NCBI GenBank assembly: GCA_942493055.1
Contig: OW818680.1
Location: 1,054,001-1,118,000 of the forward strand
Reading direction: 5' to 3'
Length of the DNA stretch: 64,000 nt
From: CAIZQW01 sp942493055
GTDB lineage: Bacteria; Verrucomicrobiota; Kiritimatiellia; RFP12; UBA1067
This document shows, piece after piece, positions 53,801 to 62,454 of this stretch; position 1 is the first letter of the stretch, and the number at the start of each line of letters is the position of its first letter. Made by a program: the position numbers and the translations under genes. The notes beneath the pieces were generated by a model. The model was not told the DNA's origin. It did no database searches and saw only the letters and a list, made by a program, of their open reading frames with translations.

Positions 53801-56282
53801 CAAATCGTGTGCTAAAGAGTGCCGTATACGGGGTGTCCGGAGGATAGTCAGAAGTCCGATACGGAAGAAGTTCACCACGCAGAAAATCGATCAGTGACTC
53901 ATCCCCGAGCAACATGCCCCCGCCCTCCTGAGCGCCGACCACCCAAAAGACGGTCCGGATGTTTGTCAGACGCTGATTCCAGACCATGCCTTTGTAAGAC
54001 GTGGCGGAAGCGGGTGAGGCAAATTTGAGGACACTCTTTCCATTCAGCTCATTGGCTAAGAGGGCGGGCTGGTCACCAACAGCAACGGCACTGTTCGTAT
54101 AGACTCCCAAGGAATAGCGCTTATCACGCCACTCGAGATTGCCTCCTGCGATCAGCGAACCCGGCTCCGAGGCATCCACCCAGAAAGCAGGCTCTCCCGA
54201 TATCCAAACGGGCGTCGTCGGCGCGGACGGGGCGGCCACAGCCACACTGCCAGCATTAATATCCACATTCAAACCAGAGGCGATATGTGCGACGGACAAC
54301 ACGCCACCGTTGAGACGGAAGGTCCCGCTTCCTGACAGCGCTCCGACCGACAAGGTGACGCCTGCTCCAGGATTGATCTCAAAGACCGAGCCGTCCGCAA
54401 CGGCAAACGTGCTGATATTGGTTACGACTGATCCCGCTCCCTGCAGCACAATTCCAGCCGTCGCATTTGCCGATACAACTACATGGAGAGCCTCCAGTTC
54501 AGCGCCGCCCGTCCACGTCAGCGCCCCCCCGTGGAAAGTGAGGTTGCTGACAGTCAGCTTCGCCGCTGAGGAAAGGGTCATATCCGACCATACATTCAAC
54601 TCCGACAACACACTCACCGCTGTATTCAACGTTGTGCCGTCCGCCGCGACGACACTCCCCCCGTCCGCAACGAGAGCGGATTGGTCAAGGACTTCGAATG
54701 TGCCCCCGCCCGCAACGGTCAGTGTACCGCCGCCACTTAGCGCGTATAAGACAACATGCCCGCTAGAGAAAACCGTCACGTTGGTCCCTGCGTCAATATG
54801 CATTGCCTCCACAACCAAATCCAGGCCATTGCCAACTGTCAGCTTCCCGCCTTGCAGATCTACGCTTTTAAAGACCACATCGGCAACCAGCGAGGTCACC
54901 GAAATATCACCGGCAACCACCAGGTTCATGGCTAACACGGGATTAGCGCCGGCATTTAATACTGCGTCGCCGCCCAGCATCAGACTCATCCCGCCTTCGT
55001 TGAGGATGTTCGTCACCAGCACCGTTCCCGCGTCACGCGCCAGGGTGCCACTGAACCCTCCCTGGTCGCCGCCAAACGTCAGTGTTCCGTCGCCTACGAT
55101 GTTCAGCTTTTCACTTCCGCTTAAACGTTGGGCAAGCAGCACGTCGTTCGTATCGATAATCAGAGTCGATTCCGCTATCAGATTGACCGCGCAGAGGGGC
55201 CCGCGAAAGAGTCCTGCGCTGTTCGGCGCCAGCATCTCCAGCGTGCCGCCTGCAAAATTGAAATCGAGTGTACCCGCATCTGCATAGAGGTCCGGGGTCC
55301 GCAGTACGCCACCCCGCAAGAGTTCAAGTGTCCCCGTATATTTGCTCGGGATGCACGCCACTTTCACAGATGCCGTCACCACGGCATTGCTGCCGATCTG
55401 TACAGCATTCGTCGTAGCATTATTATTCGCCGAATCCTTCCAGCCGACCAAGAGGAAGCCTACATTGACAACCGCCGGCGTTCCGTTCGTCCCGTTCACC
55501 ACCAGTGTGGCAGGCTGCCGTGTGCCAATAATAATGCTGGCATCCGCAACCAACCCCGTGGCGGAAAAGGTTCCGCCGAGAATCTCAGCCCGTGCCGAGC
55601 CCGAGTTGACCGCACCTGCAGTGTAGCCCACCAGAAGCACCGCGCCACCGGACCCGACGCAGTTGACCATGCCGGAATTCATCTGAAACAGGGCACCGTC
55701 TGCCAACACATCCTGACCCAAACGGATGATCTTGGTGCTGATTTCACCACCGTCGAGTATGAGCGTAGCCGTCCCATCCACATAAAGATCCTTGTTCGCC
55801 GCCGTATAAATCGCCCCGTCAGCCGTGACGCGGGTCACCCCCGCTTCAAAGGTGGGAACAGCCCCGCTGAGAAAATTCCAAGGTGCATCAATCGTAACGC
55901 TCCCCTGCCCCCGTTTAATGATCTTTGACGTTCCCATGCTCAAAACGGGTGCCTGGAACGCGACACTCCCTTCATCCACGGTGATAATTCGGGCCCCATT
56001 TAAAACAAGCGAACTATTCGCAGGGATGCCGGGCGTGAGAGACCACTCCCCTCTATTGAAGGCGACATCCGCAGCATTTGTCCGCGGGCCATCCAGCGTA
56101 ATCGTCAAGGTGCCGCTGTGCTCATTTGTAAACCAGAGCGGTGCTGAACCAAGGGGGACAATTCCTCCGTCCCAATTGCCGCCACTGCCCCAACTCCCAT
56201 CTGCCGGACTGACCCAGCTCTGCGCATGTACCGAACAAGCTGCCGCGACAAGCACCATAAACACAGTAACTATCCTGTTCAT
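50811..56282 (-). CDS. 1823-residue secreted PATR/LamG-like surface protein
   Basis: Signal peptide 1-20 (VTVFMVLVAAACSVHAQ) with AAGGAG upstream of the ATG at 56282. A typical PATR opening follows (WVSPADGSWGSGGNWDGGIVP). The body is a long beta-helix-like series (GTLDFNFAGGTLEM, GSEKLNIVGDGTLTFGG) with two related lectin-like domains: one from AFWVDASEPGSLIAGGNLEW to NYLQKKWFG (about residues 690-925), and one from SFWVDASQAGSLLTNG to YLSGKWFRR (about 1440-1680). It ends IHIMPKGTMVQFL. It has no translocator barrel and lacks the shared YAY module of the 22-41 kb proteins. It is divergent from a XylR-type regulator that starts about 50-120 bp away, so regulation by a sugar is likely. Confidence 0.8.
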   Translation of the reverse strand: MNRIVTVFMVLVAAACSVHAQSWVSPADGSWGSGGNWDGGIVPLGSAPLWFTNEHSGTLTITLDGPRTNAADVAFNRGEWSLTPGIPANSSLVLNGARIITVDEGSVAFQAPVLSMGTSKIIKRGQGSVTIDAPWNFLSGAVPTFEAGVTRVTADGAIYTAANKDLYVDGTATLILDGGEISTKIIRLGQDVLADGALFQMNSGMVNCVGSGGAVLLVGYTAGAVNSGSARAEILGGTFSATGLVADASIIIGTRQPATLVVNGTNGTPAVVNVGFLLVGWKDSANNNATTNAVQIGSNAVVTASVKVACIPSKYTGTLELLRGGVLRTPDLYADAGTLDFNFAGGTLEMLAPNSAGLFRGPLCAVNLIAESTLIIDTNDVLLAQRLSGSEKLNIVGDGTLTFGGDQGGFSGTLARDAGTVLVTNILNEGGMSLMLGGDAVLNAGANPVLAMNLVVAGDISVTSLVADVVFKSVDLQGGKLTVGNGLDLVVEAMHIDAGTNVTVFSSGHVVLYALSGGGTLTVAGGGTFEVLDQSALVADGGSVVAADGTTLNTAVSVLSELNVWSDMTLSSAAKLTVSNLTFHGGALTWTGGAELEALHVVVSANATAGIVLQGAGSVVTNISTFAVADGSVFEINPGAGVTLSVGALSGSGTFRLNGGVLSVAHIASGLNVDINAGSVAVAAPSAPTTPVWISGEPAFWVDASEPGSLIAGGNLEWRDKRYSLGVYTNSAVAVGDQPALLANELNGKSVLKFASPASATSYKGMVWNQRLTNIRTVFWVVGAQEGGGMLLGDESLIDFLRGELLPYRTSDYPPDTPYTALFSTRFADGNRDNLRDVRNGVTRMNGTVYDSFQKGFPSPGYHVIALRTADDTVAKAFASERISSLYYNRSGCQRLAEVLVFTNALSDAEILETENYLQKKWFGGDVTLESVRLGASDASFHVTGGSARINALKLDAVNIEPLSALSGIAKIEQFVVGVNGYTLSNQTQTALPFNALDVQVKNGCVVTADLTQATSPYLTHLSGDGHIVLDVAADLHVGGIAVAADEGLSVEGNAVTLQADYLYALNAVAFAGFSESLMGRAYAYSVADISASAAMGLSLNWLTASGQLSFSGGTDAYVAYLDMEPRALQLNVAETAQVEIHDLYGRNTLTKTGNGQTTCSGAISVNDTDFTMSDVFGSIAEVLHNNRTFTLSGTAPYLIGTYNANSDTTKNLVFNAGASARIDTLNNNTGGSARFYLKAVDATGLHIENINFGANKNMAFPVGQTTTIANLRSVLGNATYLYGGMLNVTGSVVNVDKLVLFNQAGYFSEGVSLPDNKQLTLNLFEARANINAVVDLGENSVLSLNSGVKIEAGATVTFVNGTLRLKTPLTSGTELRLIDTAVEVASGGVFTPISLVGTGSVAVAVGGAVDVAETYGFTGTVDNEGGSVTLGTSRTNVVPVGPVGSPSFWVDASQAGSLLTNGANKLEWLDKRTVRDGTPGLNKATSLVRMPVIMSNELNGLPVVDFGTLGSTTTDERGMLWTTRLTDVRAVHWVIGAQNGGGQLLGDFSTGDIDYFRYHDTVTPPAGSVYSSPLWAEKFRTRTGGYVANVLNGDTRINTIPGWTNGFPSADYHLVSIRTAGTTRGGAFASERVNKGYGTRSGAQRLGEVLVYSGVTLTSAEQEANDAYLSGKWFRRSVAGYRLRDEGLLLLNGSGTFTGALVSASEIHVGDGGMNIEGDLLLGYTAAQPEGTRLIVEKLPAAGEASIAVSGALFLSDKGRVTLLERKAGVYTLLESSGLLTGAENLSNWVVDALPGFTTKLVVEGNALQIHIMPKGTMVQFL

Positions 56283-56331
56283 ACTCTGCTCCTTTGAATC
56301 GTTATTATTCGACTACACCTGACCACATATT

Positions 56332-57549
56332 TTGATGATACTACAGGCTGATGAAAAATATCTATTGCATTATTTCATAACTAAAGTGCATAATATGGTC
56401 ATGTTGTTAAGGACGAAAAAGACTGCTCAGGCCAATATTTTGCTTCTCATGGAGTGGTACGACCATCATATCCGGGAAGGGATCGGGCGTTTTGCCTTTG
56501 AACACAACTGGCACCTGACGATTGATGAGCGGGCATCCATTCCCAAAGGATGGCAAGGAGACGGGGTATTGACGGTTTTTAACAAGCGCCAAGATATTGC
56601 CGATTACCTGAGCCATCTGCGTATTCCCATTGTGGACATGGGTCTCTATCACCCTGAAATCCCTCTTCCGCGTGTCACGGGTGACTGTCTGAGCATTGGG
56701 AGTCTAGCTGCAGAGCATTTTGCTGAGCGCGGATACCAACATGCAGCCTGGTTTTCGCGCGTCACCTCTCCGATCGAGCGCATGCGCTATGAGGGCTTTA
56801 AAAGCAGTTGCCTCAAACATGGACTCCAGACACCTCTTGAATGGGTCTGGGAAAAGCAGTCTTCCTCAAAGGTCGACAGCTGGAAAGAACTCAGCATCTG
56901 GCTGCGAAAAAAACTGATGCGGGCCCCTGCTCCGCTTGCCGTATTCACCTATAATGACTATGACGCTTCAAATATCCTTTATATCTGCTTAAATGCAGGA
57001 ATTCATGTTCCTGAACAGGTTGCTATTCTGGGGGTGGATGACAATGAGCTGATCTGCCTTAATCAGCCAGTCCCCCTCTCCAGCATCATGCACGATTTGC
57101 AGCGCGTGGGATATGAAGGCGCCAGCCTGCTGGCTAAATTGATACAAGGCATACCGCCGCCAGCAGCCCCCGTTTTGATACCGCCAAAAGGAGTCCATCT
57201 GCGGCAGAGTACAGACTATACCGCGATTGACGTCCCCTCCATCCGAAAGGCCATCGCCTTCATCAAAAGCAACATCCACAAAAGTTTTGGCATCAACGAG
57301 GTCGCGTCACACGCGGGGGTCTCACGAAGTACACTTGACCGTCTCTTCCTTGAAAACTTCAACAGGACTGTCTATGCTGAGGTTCATAGGACACGTATCT
57401 CAACAGTAAAAACCCTCTTAACAACAACAGAACTGACCATCCACAAAATCGCCGAGCAGAGCGGCTTCTGTCACGCGCAGCATCTTAACAATCTTTTCAA
57501 GAGCAGCGAAGGACTAACCCCAAAGAACTTTCGTAAACGCTATAAATAG
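56332..57549 (+). CDS. XylR-type regulator: LacI-like sensor + AraC helix-turn-helix
   Basis: A 405-residue protein, with in-frame ATGs at 56395 and 56401 as alternative starts that would remove a poorly family-like leader of about 21-23 residues. The sensor domain (ANILLLMEWYDHHIREGIGR, GVLTVFNKRQDIADYL, HVPEQVAILGVDDNELIC) is of the LacI/GalR C-terminal type. The AraC DNA-binding domain covers the last 100 residues (FGINEVASHAGVSRSTLDRLF, then IHKIAEQSGFCHAQHLNNLF and GLTPKNFRKRYK). It is divergent from the 1823-residue surface protein, its likely target, and convergent with a Gfo/Idh gene behind a shared terminator. A TGCAT direct repeat with 21-bp spacing lies near its start. Confidence 0.85.
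   Translation: MMILQADEKYLLHYFITKVHNMVMLLRTKKTAQANILLLMEWYDHHIREGIGRFAFEHNWHLTIDERASIPKGWQGDGVLTVFNKRQDIADYLSHLRIPIVDMGLYHPEIPLPRVTGDCLSIGSLAAEHFAERGYQHAAWFSRVTSPIERMRYEGFKSSCLKHGLQTPLEWVWEKQSSSKVDSWKELSIWLRKKLMRAPAPLAVFTYNDYDASNILYICLNAGIHVPEQVAILGVDDNELICLNQPVPLSSIMHDLQRVGYEGASLLAKLIQGIPPPAAPVLIPPKGVHLRQSTDYTAIDVPSIRKAIAFIKSNIHKSFGINEVASHAGVSRSTLDRLFLENFNRTVYAEVHRTRISTVKTLLTTTELTIHKIAEQSGFCHAQHLNNLFKSSEGLTPKNFRKRYK
56366..56394. promoter_or_regulatory. Direct repeat TGCATwAT, 21-bp period
   Basis: TGCATTAT at 56366 and TGCATAAT at 56387, exactly two helical turns apart, just upstream of the alternative starts at 56395/56401. AraC/XylR-type regulators commonly bind direct repeats with this spacing. 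Confidence 0.4.
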
Positions 57550-57607
57550 GCCTCGCTTCTTTTTCGTGTTTTTAGTGTGTTTCGTGGGGCAAAAAAGTGT
57601 ATTAAAA

Positions 57608-57639
57608 AAAGACACCTGCACGCTAGCGCAAGTGTCTTT
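57608..57639. terminator. Bidirectional hairpin terminator
   Basis: Arms AAAGACAC (57608-57615) and GTGTCTTT (57632-57639) with further pairing TGC/GCA inside, A-rich on the left and T-rich on the right. It lies between the convergent regulator and Gfo/Idh genes. Confidence 0.8.
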
Positions 57640-57661
57640 CTTGATTTTATGATGTGCCCGC

Positions 57662-58792
57662 TTACAGCGAAACCCAAGCGCCTTTTTTCTTGGAGCTTGT
57701 CACGGCGGCCGTGAGGAACTTCATGCCGAGCACGCCTTCATCCACGCCGGGGTGGTCGTAGGAGGGCGGGACATTCTTCTCGCCCTTGATGACGCGGATC
57801 TTGCGTTCGAGCGAGGTGTGCAGATTGGCGAGCGCTTCGAGGAAGTCTTCGTGGTGACCGCTCGGGATGCGACCGTAGGTCTTCAGCGCATCCGACGTGC
57901 CATCGACCGGGATGTTCTGGAAGTAGGTCACGCGCGTGTTGCCATCAAAATAATGCAGCTCTTCTGCATGTTCCTGAGCCCATTCGATCGTGCCCTTGCT
58001 GCCGTAAATCCGGAAGCCGCAGTTGTTCTTGTTGCCGATGGCGATCTGGGTCGCCGTCAGCACCAGCGTAGCGCCGTTAGAGAGCTGGCCGAAGACATTG
58101 AAATCGTCATCCAACGCACGGCCGGGAAGGGCTGTCAAACGTGCGGAAACCTTCTTCAGTCCGAGCCCGGTTGTCCAGAGCGCATTGATCAGCGCATGCG
58201 TGCCGATATCGCCACCGCAGCCGGAAATACCCGACATCTTCGGATTCGTACGCCAGGCTGCCTGCTGCTGTCCGGTCTTCTCGAGCAACGTGGCGAGCCA
58301 GCCTTGGTTGTAATAGGTTTCAATCTTGCGGACGTCGCCGATCTTGCCGCCTTGGACGAGTTCGCGAGCCACCATCATCATCTGATGACCGGTATAGGTG
58401 TGAGAGAGTGCGAACGGAACTTTTTTGCGCTTCTTTGTAAGTGCCTTGATCGCCAGCGCTTCCTTCATCGAATAGCTCAGCGGCTTTTCGCACATGACAG
58501 GGAGTCCCGCGTCCAAACAGGCCAGAGCCTGTTCCGCATGCAAAAAGTTAGGTGTCACGATGGTCACATAGTCCAACTCCAGCTTGCCGGACTTCCAGTC
58601 GGCAATCATCGCCTTGTAATCCGGGTAGCCGACCACACCCCACTCGTCAGCAAACTTTGCGCACATTTCAGGATCCTGATGCAGGGCGCCCGCGACGACT
58701 TCGCGTGTCGCATCCAGGGAAATCGCACGATGATGAACCTTGCCGAAAAATCCGCCGCCGCCGCCAATCATACCGACTTTCAACTTTTTCAT
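57662..58792 (-). CDS. Cytoplasmic Gfo/Idh/MocA-family oxidoreductase
   Basis: About 376 residues from the ATG at 58792, which has AGAAGGA 7 nt upstream; the open frame reaches 58903 but without such a signal. There is no Tat or Sec signal, unlike the other three members in the window. Rossmann start LKVGMIGGGGGFFGKVHH, EKP motif intact in PVMCEKPLSYSMKEA (near residue 98), and a possible catalytic region GISGCGGDIGTHALINALW (near 180-198), with the Asp and His of the family's DxGxH pattern. It is probably a functional sugar or inositol dehydrogenase. The gene is monocistronic, bounded by a terminator and repeat-rich DNA. Confidence 0.9.
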   Translation of the reverse strand: MKKLKVGMIGGGGGFFGKVHHRAISLDATREVVAGALHQDPEMCAKFADEWGVVGYPDYKAMIADWKSGKLELDYVTIVTPNFLHAEQALACLDAGLPVMCEKPLSYSMKEALAIKALTKKRKKVPFALSHTYTGHQMMMVARELVQGGKIGDVRKIETYYNQGWLATLLEKTGQQQAAWRTNPKMSGISGCGGDIGTHALINALWTTGLGLKKVSARLTALPGRALDDDFNVFGQLSNGATLVLTATQIAIGNKNNCGFRIYGSKGTIEWAQEHAEELHYFDGNTRVTYFQNIPVDGTSDALKTYGRIPSGHHEDFLEALANLHTSLERKIRVIKGEKNVPPSYDHPGVDEGVLGMKFLTAAVTSSKKKGAWVSL

Positions 58793-58903
58793 GACTTGTC
58801 CTTCTAAACTTTTTTCCTCGGAAAAACCATCCGCAGGTTGGATCGCACACGAATGATGTAACGATTTGTTTTGAGTATAACCAAAACACCCTGCAAAACG
58901 CAA

Positions 58904-59191
58904 GGAATAATGGAATGTTGAAACGCGGGAGAAGTGTCAGTAAGTGTCAGCAAGTCTTAGAAGTGTCAATAAGTCGGGAATCAGAGACGAGCATCCGAAT
59001 GACGCGAACCTCGAACATCCAACATCGAACGTCGAACGTCCAACCTGAACCCTGAACCCTGCCCCCCATGAAACGTCCATAAGTGTGACAAATTGGACAA
59101 GTTACAGACAAGCCCACCGCCCGGGGCCCCGGGAATAAACTGACTGGTAACTTATTTAGCATCGAATAGCGCGAACCACACGAATAAAAAG
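58904..59191. repeat. Short-period repeats and a TTAC...GTAA element
   Basis: No gene. AAGTGTCAxxAAGT units lie at about 58930-58970, AACATCGAAC-type units at 59008-59045 and a CTGAACCCTGAACCCTGCCCC block at about 59045-59068 (also at 41690-41718). A short element at 59099-59153 is bounded by AAGTTAC and GTAACTT. Confidence 0.6.
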
Positions 59192-59397
59192 AATGTTTTA
59201 CGCGAAGATCGCTATGAGAGGTGCTTGCACGGAAAGCCCCCGCAAGTGGCTGAATACAGCCGGGGCTTATCTCGTGCAAGCACCCGAGTGTCACGCATCG
59301 ACTCTGGGTGAAGGACGAGCTGTGCCGTCGGCGTATTCGCCGAATGCGTAGGCACGCCGTCCTTCACCCAAATAGCGCTCTTTGCGAAAAAGTATTC
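59192..59397 (-). mobile_element. 206-bp MITE-like element, copy 2
   Basis: An inverted, almost identical copy of 50424-50629, with the same terminal inverted repeats (TTTTACGCGAAGATCGCTAT and the complement of TTTTTCGCAAAGwgCGCTAT) and the same two internal hairpins. No gene inside. Together the two copies bracket about 8.6 kb with the giant PATR gene, its regulator and a Gfo/Idh gene. Confidence 0.8.
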
Positions 59398-59881
59398 AAG
59401 AATGAAAGTTCAAGTTAGAGGCAAGCCCGCCGCCAGCGGAGTTGGAATAAACGAAGGAGTAACTTTTTATCATCCGAATAACGCGAACCACCCACCTTCG
59501 CGAATACGACTACGGCGGGCAGGCGCGAATGAATACGAACATCCAATGTGTTTCTCACAGAGGCGCAGAGTACACAGAGCAAGCAACCAATCCTCAAAAT
59601 CCTGTGAATCCTGTCAAAAAAATGAATTGATATTTTTCGTGCTTTTCGTGTGTTTCGTGGGCAAAGAAGTTGAAGTTATAGCCAAGCTTCTCGACTGGCA
59701 TGAGAGGGCTATCCGGACGAACATGAAACAATGTCTTTTTTTCACGAAAGAATCTTTTGCATTTCAAGGGGTAAAATGCAATCATTCTTACATGAAGCCC
59801 GGATTGCAGCGTCGATCAATTCAATGCTGAGTCCGATAATCAGTCCATGCGACAAACAGCCCACGAAAGGGAAACCATGAC
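59398..59881. promoter_or_regulatory. Leader region of the PATR gene, with repeats and an inverted repeat
   Basis: 59412-59465 is another AAGTTA...GTAACTT element. From about 59620 the DNA looks like a normal upstream region. TTGCATTT (59757-59764) and AAATGCAA (59774-59781) form a perfect 8-bp inverted repeat with a 9-bp spacer, about 100 bp before the start at 59882, a possible operator. AAAGGGA precedes the start at 13 nt. Confidence 0.45.
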
Positions 59882-62368
59882 ATGAAAACACAGAACATAA
59901 ATCGCCTTGTTTACTTCATCTGTTGCATCTGCGTCGCGTTCGGCGGAATACCGACCCGTGTGCAGGCTGCCAGTGAGATCTGGAGCGCCACCGCCGCCAA
60001 CGGCGCATGGGAAACAGGTGCAAACTGGGTCAGCGGCAACGCGCCAGGCGCAAACACCGGTACGACCAGCCCCGATATAGCCACCTTTAAAACAGGCAGC
60101 ACGACCTTGACCGTACTCCCCGACGCAGGACGGAATATCTTTGGCATCACCTTTGACACTTCTGCTGTCGGAGCCTATATCATTGGGGCCATGAATGGCA
60201 ATGCGCTTCTCCTGAGTGACGGAGGATCCATCCAGAACACGACAGCCGTCAACGCCAACCAGACCCTCCTTGCACCGCTCGCCTTTCAAGGCAACTACAC
60301 GTTCACAGCCAACAGCACAGCCAGCAGCAACGGAAGGATCCTGATCTTCAGCAACGTCGTCGGCACTGCCGCGTCAGGCGTCACCAACACGCTGACGCTG
60401 AACGGCGTCAACACCGGCAACAATGTTATAAAGGGCGAGATCGGGGACGGTGCCGGAGGCGGGAATCTTTTCCTCGTCAAGTCGGGCACTGGCACGTGGG
60501 TGCTTTCAGGCACAAACACCTACTCCGGCGGCACGACCTTGAACAGCGGCATTTTCCACCTGAACAATCCTTACGCGATCGGCACGGGAATGCTGACACT
60601 CAACGGAGGAACGCTCATGAACTCCAAAGGCGGCGGCGTCACGCTCGCCAATAGCAATGCGCAGACGTGGTCCGGCGATTTCGCTTTCGCGGGAAAGACA
60701 ACCTCAGCGGATCCAAAAGCGGATTGGAACCTGAATTTGGGCACAGGGCCTGTAACGCTGACATCCAACCGTATGGTTACCGTGACAGGGTATTCGGTTC
60801 CCGGCGGAGATTGGGCATTTCGTAATGCCACGCTCACGGTGGGCGGTGTGATTTCCGACGGGGGTAACGGCTACAGTTTGACCAAAGCGGGCCCATCTTC
60901 CCTCTCACTGACAGCCTCCAATATGTTTTCTGGCGGCGTGACGCTGAATGCGGGCACGCTCTCGATCGGCCACAATAATGCGATTGGCACGGGTCCGCTC
61001 ACAATTAACGGTGGTACAATTGCCAACTCGGAATTACGCACACTCAGCAACAACAACACTCACTTTTGGAACGGCGACTTCTCAGCCAGCTACGCCATGA
61101 ACAAAGGATTGAACACCGGCACAGGAAGCGTCACGCTCAGCACCAACATCACAATAACGATGGGAGCAGGTTCTTGGGGCACCTCATGGACAGTGCCGGG
61201 CGTCATCGGCGAAAGCGGCGGCAGCCGTTCACTGACCGTCAAGGGCGGCGGGGCTGACCCCGGGCAACTGAATCTCACAGGCACAAATATTTACAGTGGC
61301 GGGACTATCTTGGAAAGCGCCAGCATCCGCATTGGCAACACACAGGCACTGGGAACCGGCCCGTTAACGATCAAAGGCGGCTCGATCTCACAGACCAGCG
61401 GCAACGCTCTGACGGGTATCAGCGGACAGACGTGGAGCGGCAACTTCACTTTCCAGGCAACGGCCGGAGCTATCGACATGGGGACATCTCCGGTTACGCT
61501 GACCGGGAACACAACGAACACCTTAAACAATGGTAGCGCAGTTGTTGGGGGCATCATCTCTGGAACAGGAACAAGCCTGACGCTCAAGGGCACCGATTAT
61601 GTAGGCTACTTCTTCCTCACTGGCGCAAACACATTTGAAGGAGGATTAACGCTGATCCCCGGAAGCGCAAACGTCTATACATTATATATCAACAATCCTT
61701 CAGCGATCGGTTCAGGGCCGTTTACCATCAACCAAGGGACAGGCCAAACAATGCGTTTTGACAACAGCACCGCTGTAGCAATCACGTTGTCAAATAACAA
61801 TGTGCAGAATTGGAATGCCCATTTCACGTACGTTGGAACGCGAAGCCTTAATATGGGAACTGGGGCAGTCACACTGGGGACCAACGTGACTGCGACCGTT
61901 TCCGCCAATACGCTAACTATTGGCGGCCCCATCGGTGACGGTGCCGGCGTGGCCAGAAGTCTGACCAAGGCCGGACTTGGCACGCTTGTGCTCAGCGCCG
62001 CGAACACCTATTCTGGCGGCACGATCGTGACGAACGGAACATTAACGGTTGAATCCACAGGCACCCTCGGCAACGGCAACGTCTTCATCGGCACAAACGC
62101 CACCCTACGTCTCCTCACCAGCACGGCTATCTCCAATACCGCGACTGTCCAGTTGGTGACCGTCGGCTCCAAATATGGCAAAGCTGATCTCACCAATGAT
62201 GTCATCGAGGTGGTATCTGGCGTGATCATCGATGGCACATTGTACGACACCCCTGGGACGTACGGTTCTACCGCCAGCGGTGCAAAATTCCCATTTGACA
62301 ATCAATTCACGGGGGCGGGCATGTTGCGGATCCTCGCCAATCCAGGCACAATCATCAGCTTTCAATAA
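59882..62368 (+). CDS. Secreted autotransporter-associated beta-strand repeat protein
   Basis: An 828-residue protein with a signal peptide of about 29 residues (FICCICVAFGGIPTRVQAAS) and a textbook PATR body: IWSATAANGAWETGANWVSG, then at least five repeats of the form GTWVLSGTNTYSGGTTLNSG, followed by ALGTGPLTI-type strands (AIGTGPLTINGGTI, ALGTGPLTIKGGSI, AIGSGPFTINQGTG). This predicts a long beta-helix. There is no autotransporter barrel; it ends ANPGTIISFQ, matching the tail motif of the other giant proteins. An out-of-frame ATG 6 nt upstream is followed at once by a stop. It lies 86 bp before an SGNH-GH16 enzyme gene, so both may serve the same polysaccharide. Confidence 0.85.
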   Translation: MKTQNINRLVYFICCICVAFGGIPTRVQAASEIWSATAANGAWETGANWVSGNAPGANTGTTSPDIATFKTGSTTLTVLPDAGRNIFGITFDTSAVGAYIIGAMNGNALLLSDGGSIQNTTAVNANQTLLAPLAFQGNYTFTANSTASSNGRILIFSNVVGTAASGVTNTLTLNGVNTGNNVIKGEIGDGAGGGNLFLVKSGTGTWVLSGTNTYSGGTTLNSGIFHLNNPYAIGTGMLTLNGGTLMNSKGGGVTLANSNAQTWSGDFAFAGKTTSADPKADWNLNLGTGPVTLTSNRMVTVTGYSVPGGDWAFRNATLTVGGVISDGGNGYSLTKAGPSSLSLTASNMFSGGVTLNAGTLSIGHNNAIGTGPLTINGGTIANSELRTLSNNNTHFWNGDFSASYAMNKGLNTGTGSVTLSTNITITMGAGSWGTSWTVPGVIGESGGSRSLTVKGGGADPGQLNLTGTNIYSGGTILESASIRIGNTQALGTGPLTIKGGSISQTSGNALTGISGQTWSGNFTFQATAGAIDMGTSPVTLTGNTTNTLNNGSAVVGGIISGTGTSLTLKGTDYVGYFFLTGANTFEGGLTLIPGSANVYTLYINNPSAIGSGPFTINQGTGQTMRFDNSTAVAITLSNNNVQNWNAHFTYVGTRSLNMGTGAVTLGTNVTATVSANTLTIGGPIGDGAGVARSLTKAGLGTLVLSAANTYSGGTIVTNGTLTVESTGTLGNGNVFIGTNATLRLLTSTAISNTATVQLVTVGSKYGKADLTNDVIEVVSGVIIDGTLYDTPGTYGSTASGAKFPFDNQFTGAGMLRILANPGTIISFQ

Positions 62369-62454
62369 CAAGCCTTAACAATAAACATCTTTACTTAAAT
62401 CAATCCGGTATGAGGCCGCTGATCGCGCTTATGCCATGACTGGAGCACTGTAGC

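Noticed and set aside
54139..55287. A 382-codon Pro/Ser/Thr-rich open frame on the plus strand
   Set aside because: Antisense to the giant PATR gene; its composition is what the complement of Gly/Thr/Val-rich repeats gives.
57752..58807. A 351-codon plus-strand open frame
   Set aside because: Antisense to the cytoplasmic Gfo/Idh gene, which has intact family motifs.
59192..59397. The 206-bp hairpin-rich element as a structured RNA gene or riboswitch
   Set aside because: Inverted terminal repeats and a second copy in opposite orientation fit a MITE better; it is not placed consistently in front of a gene.
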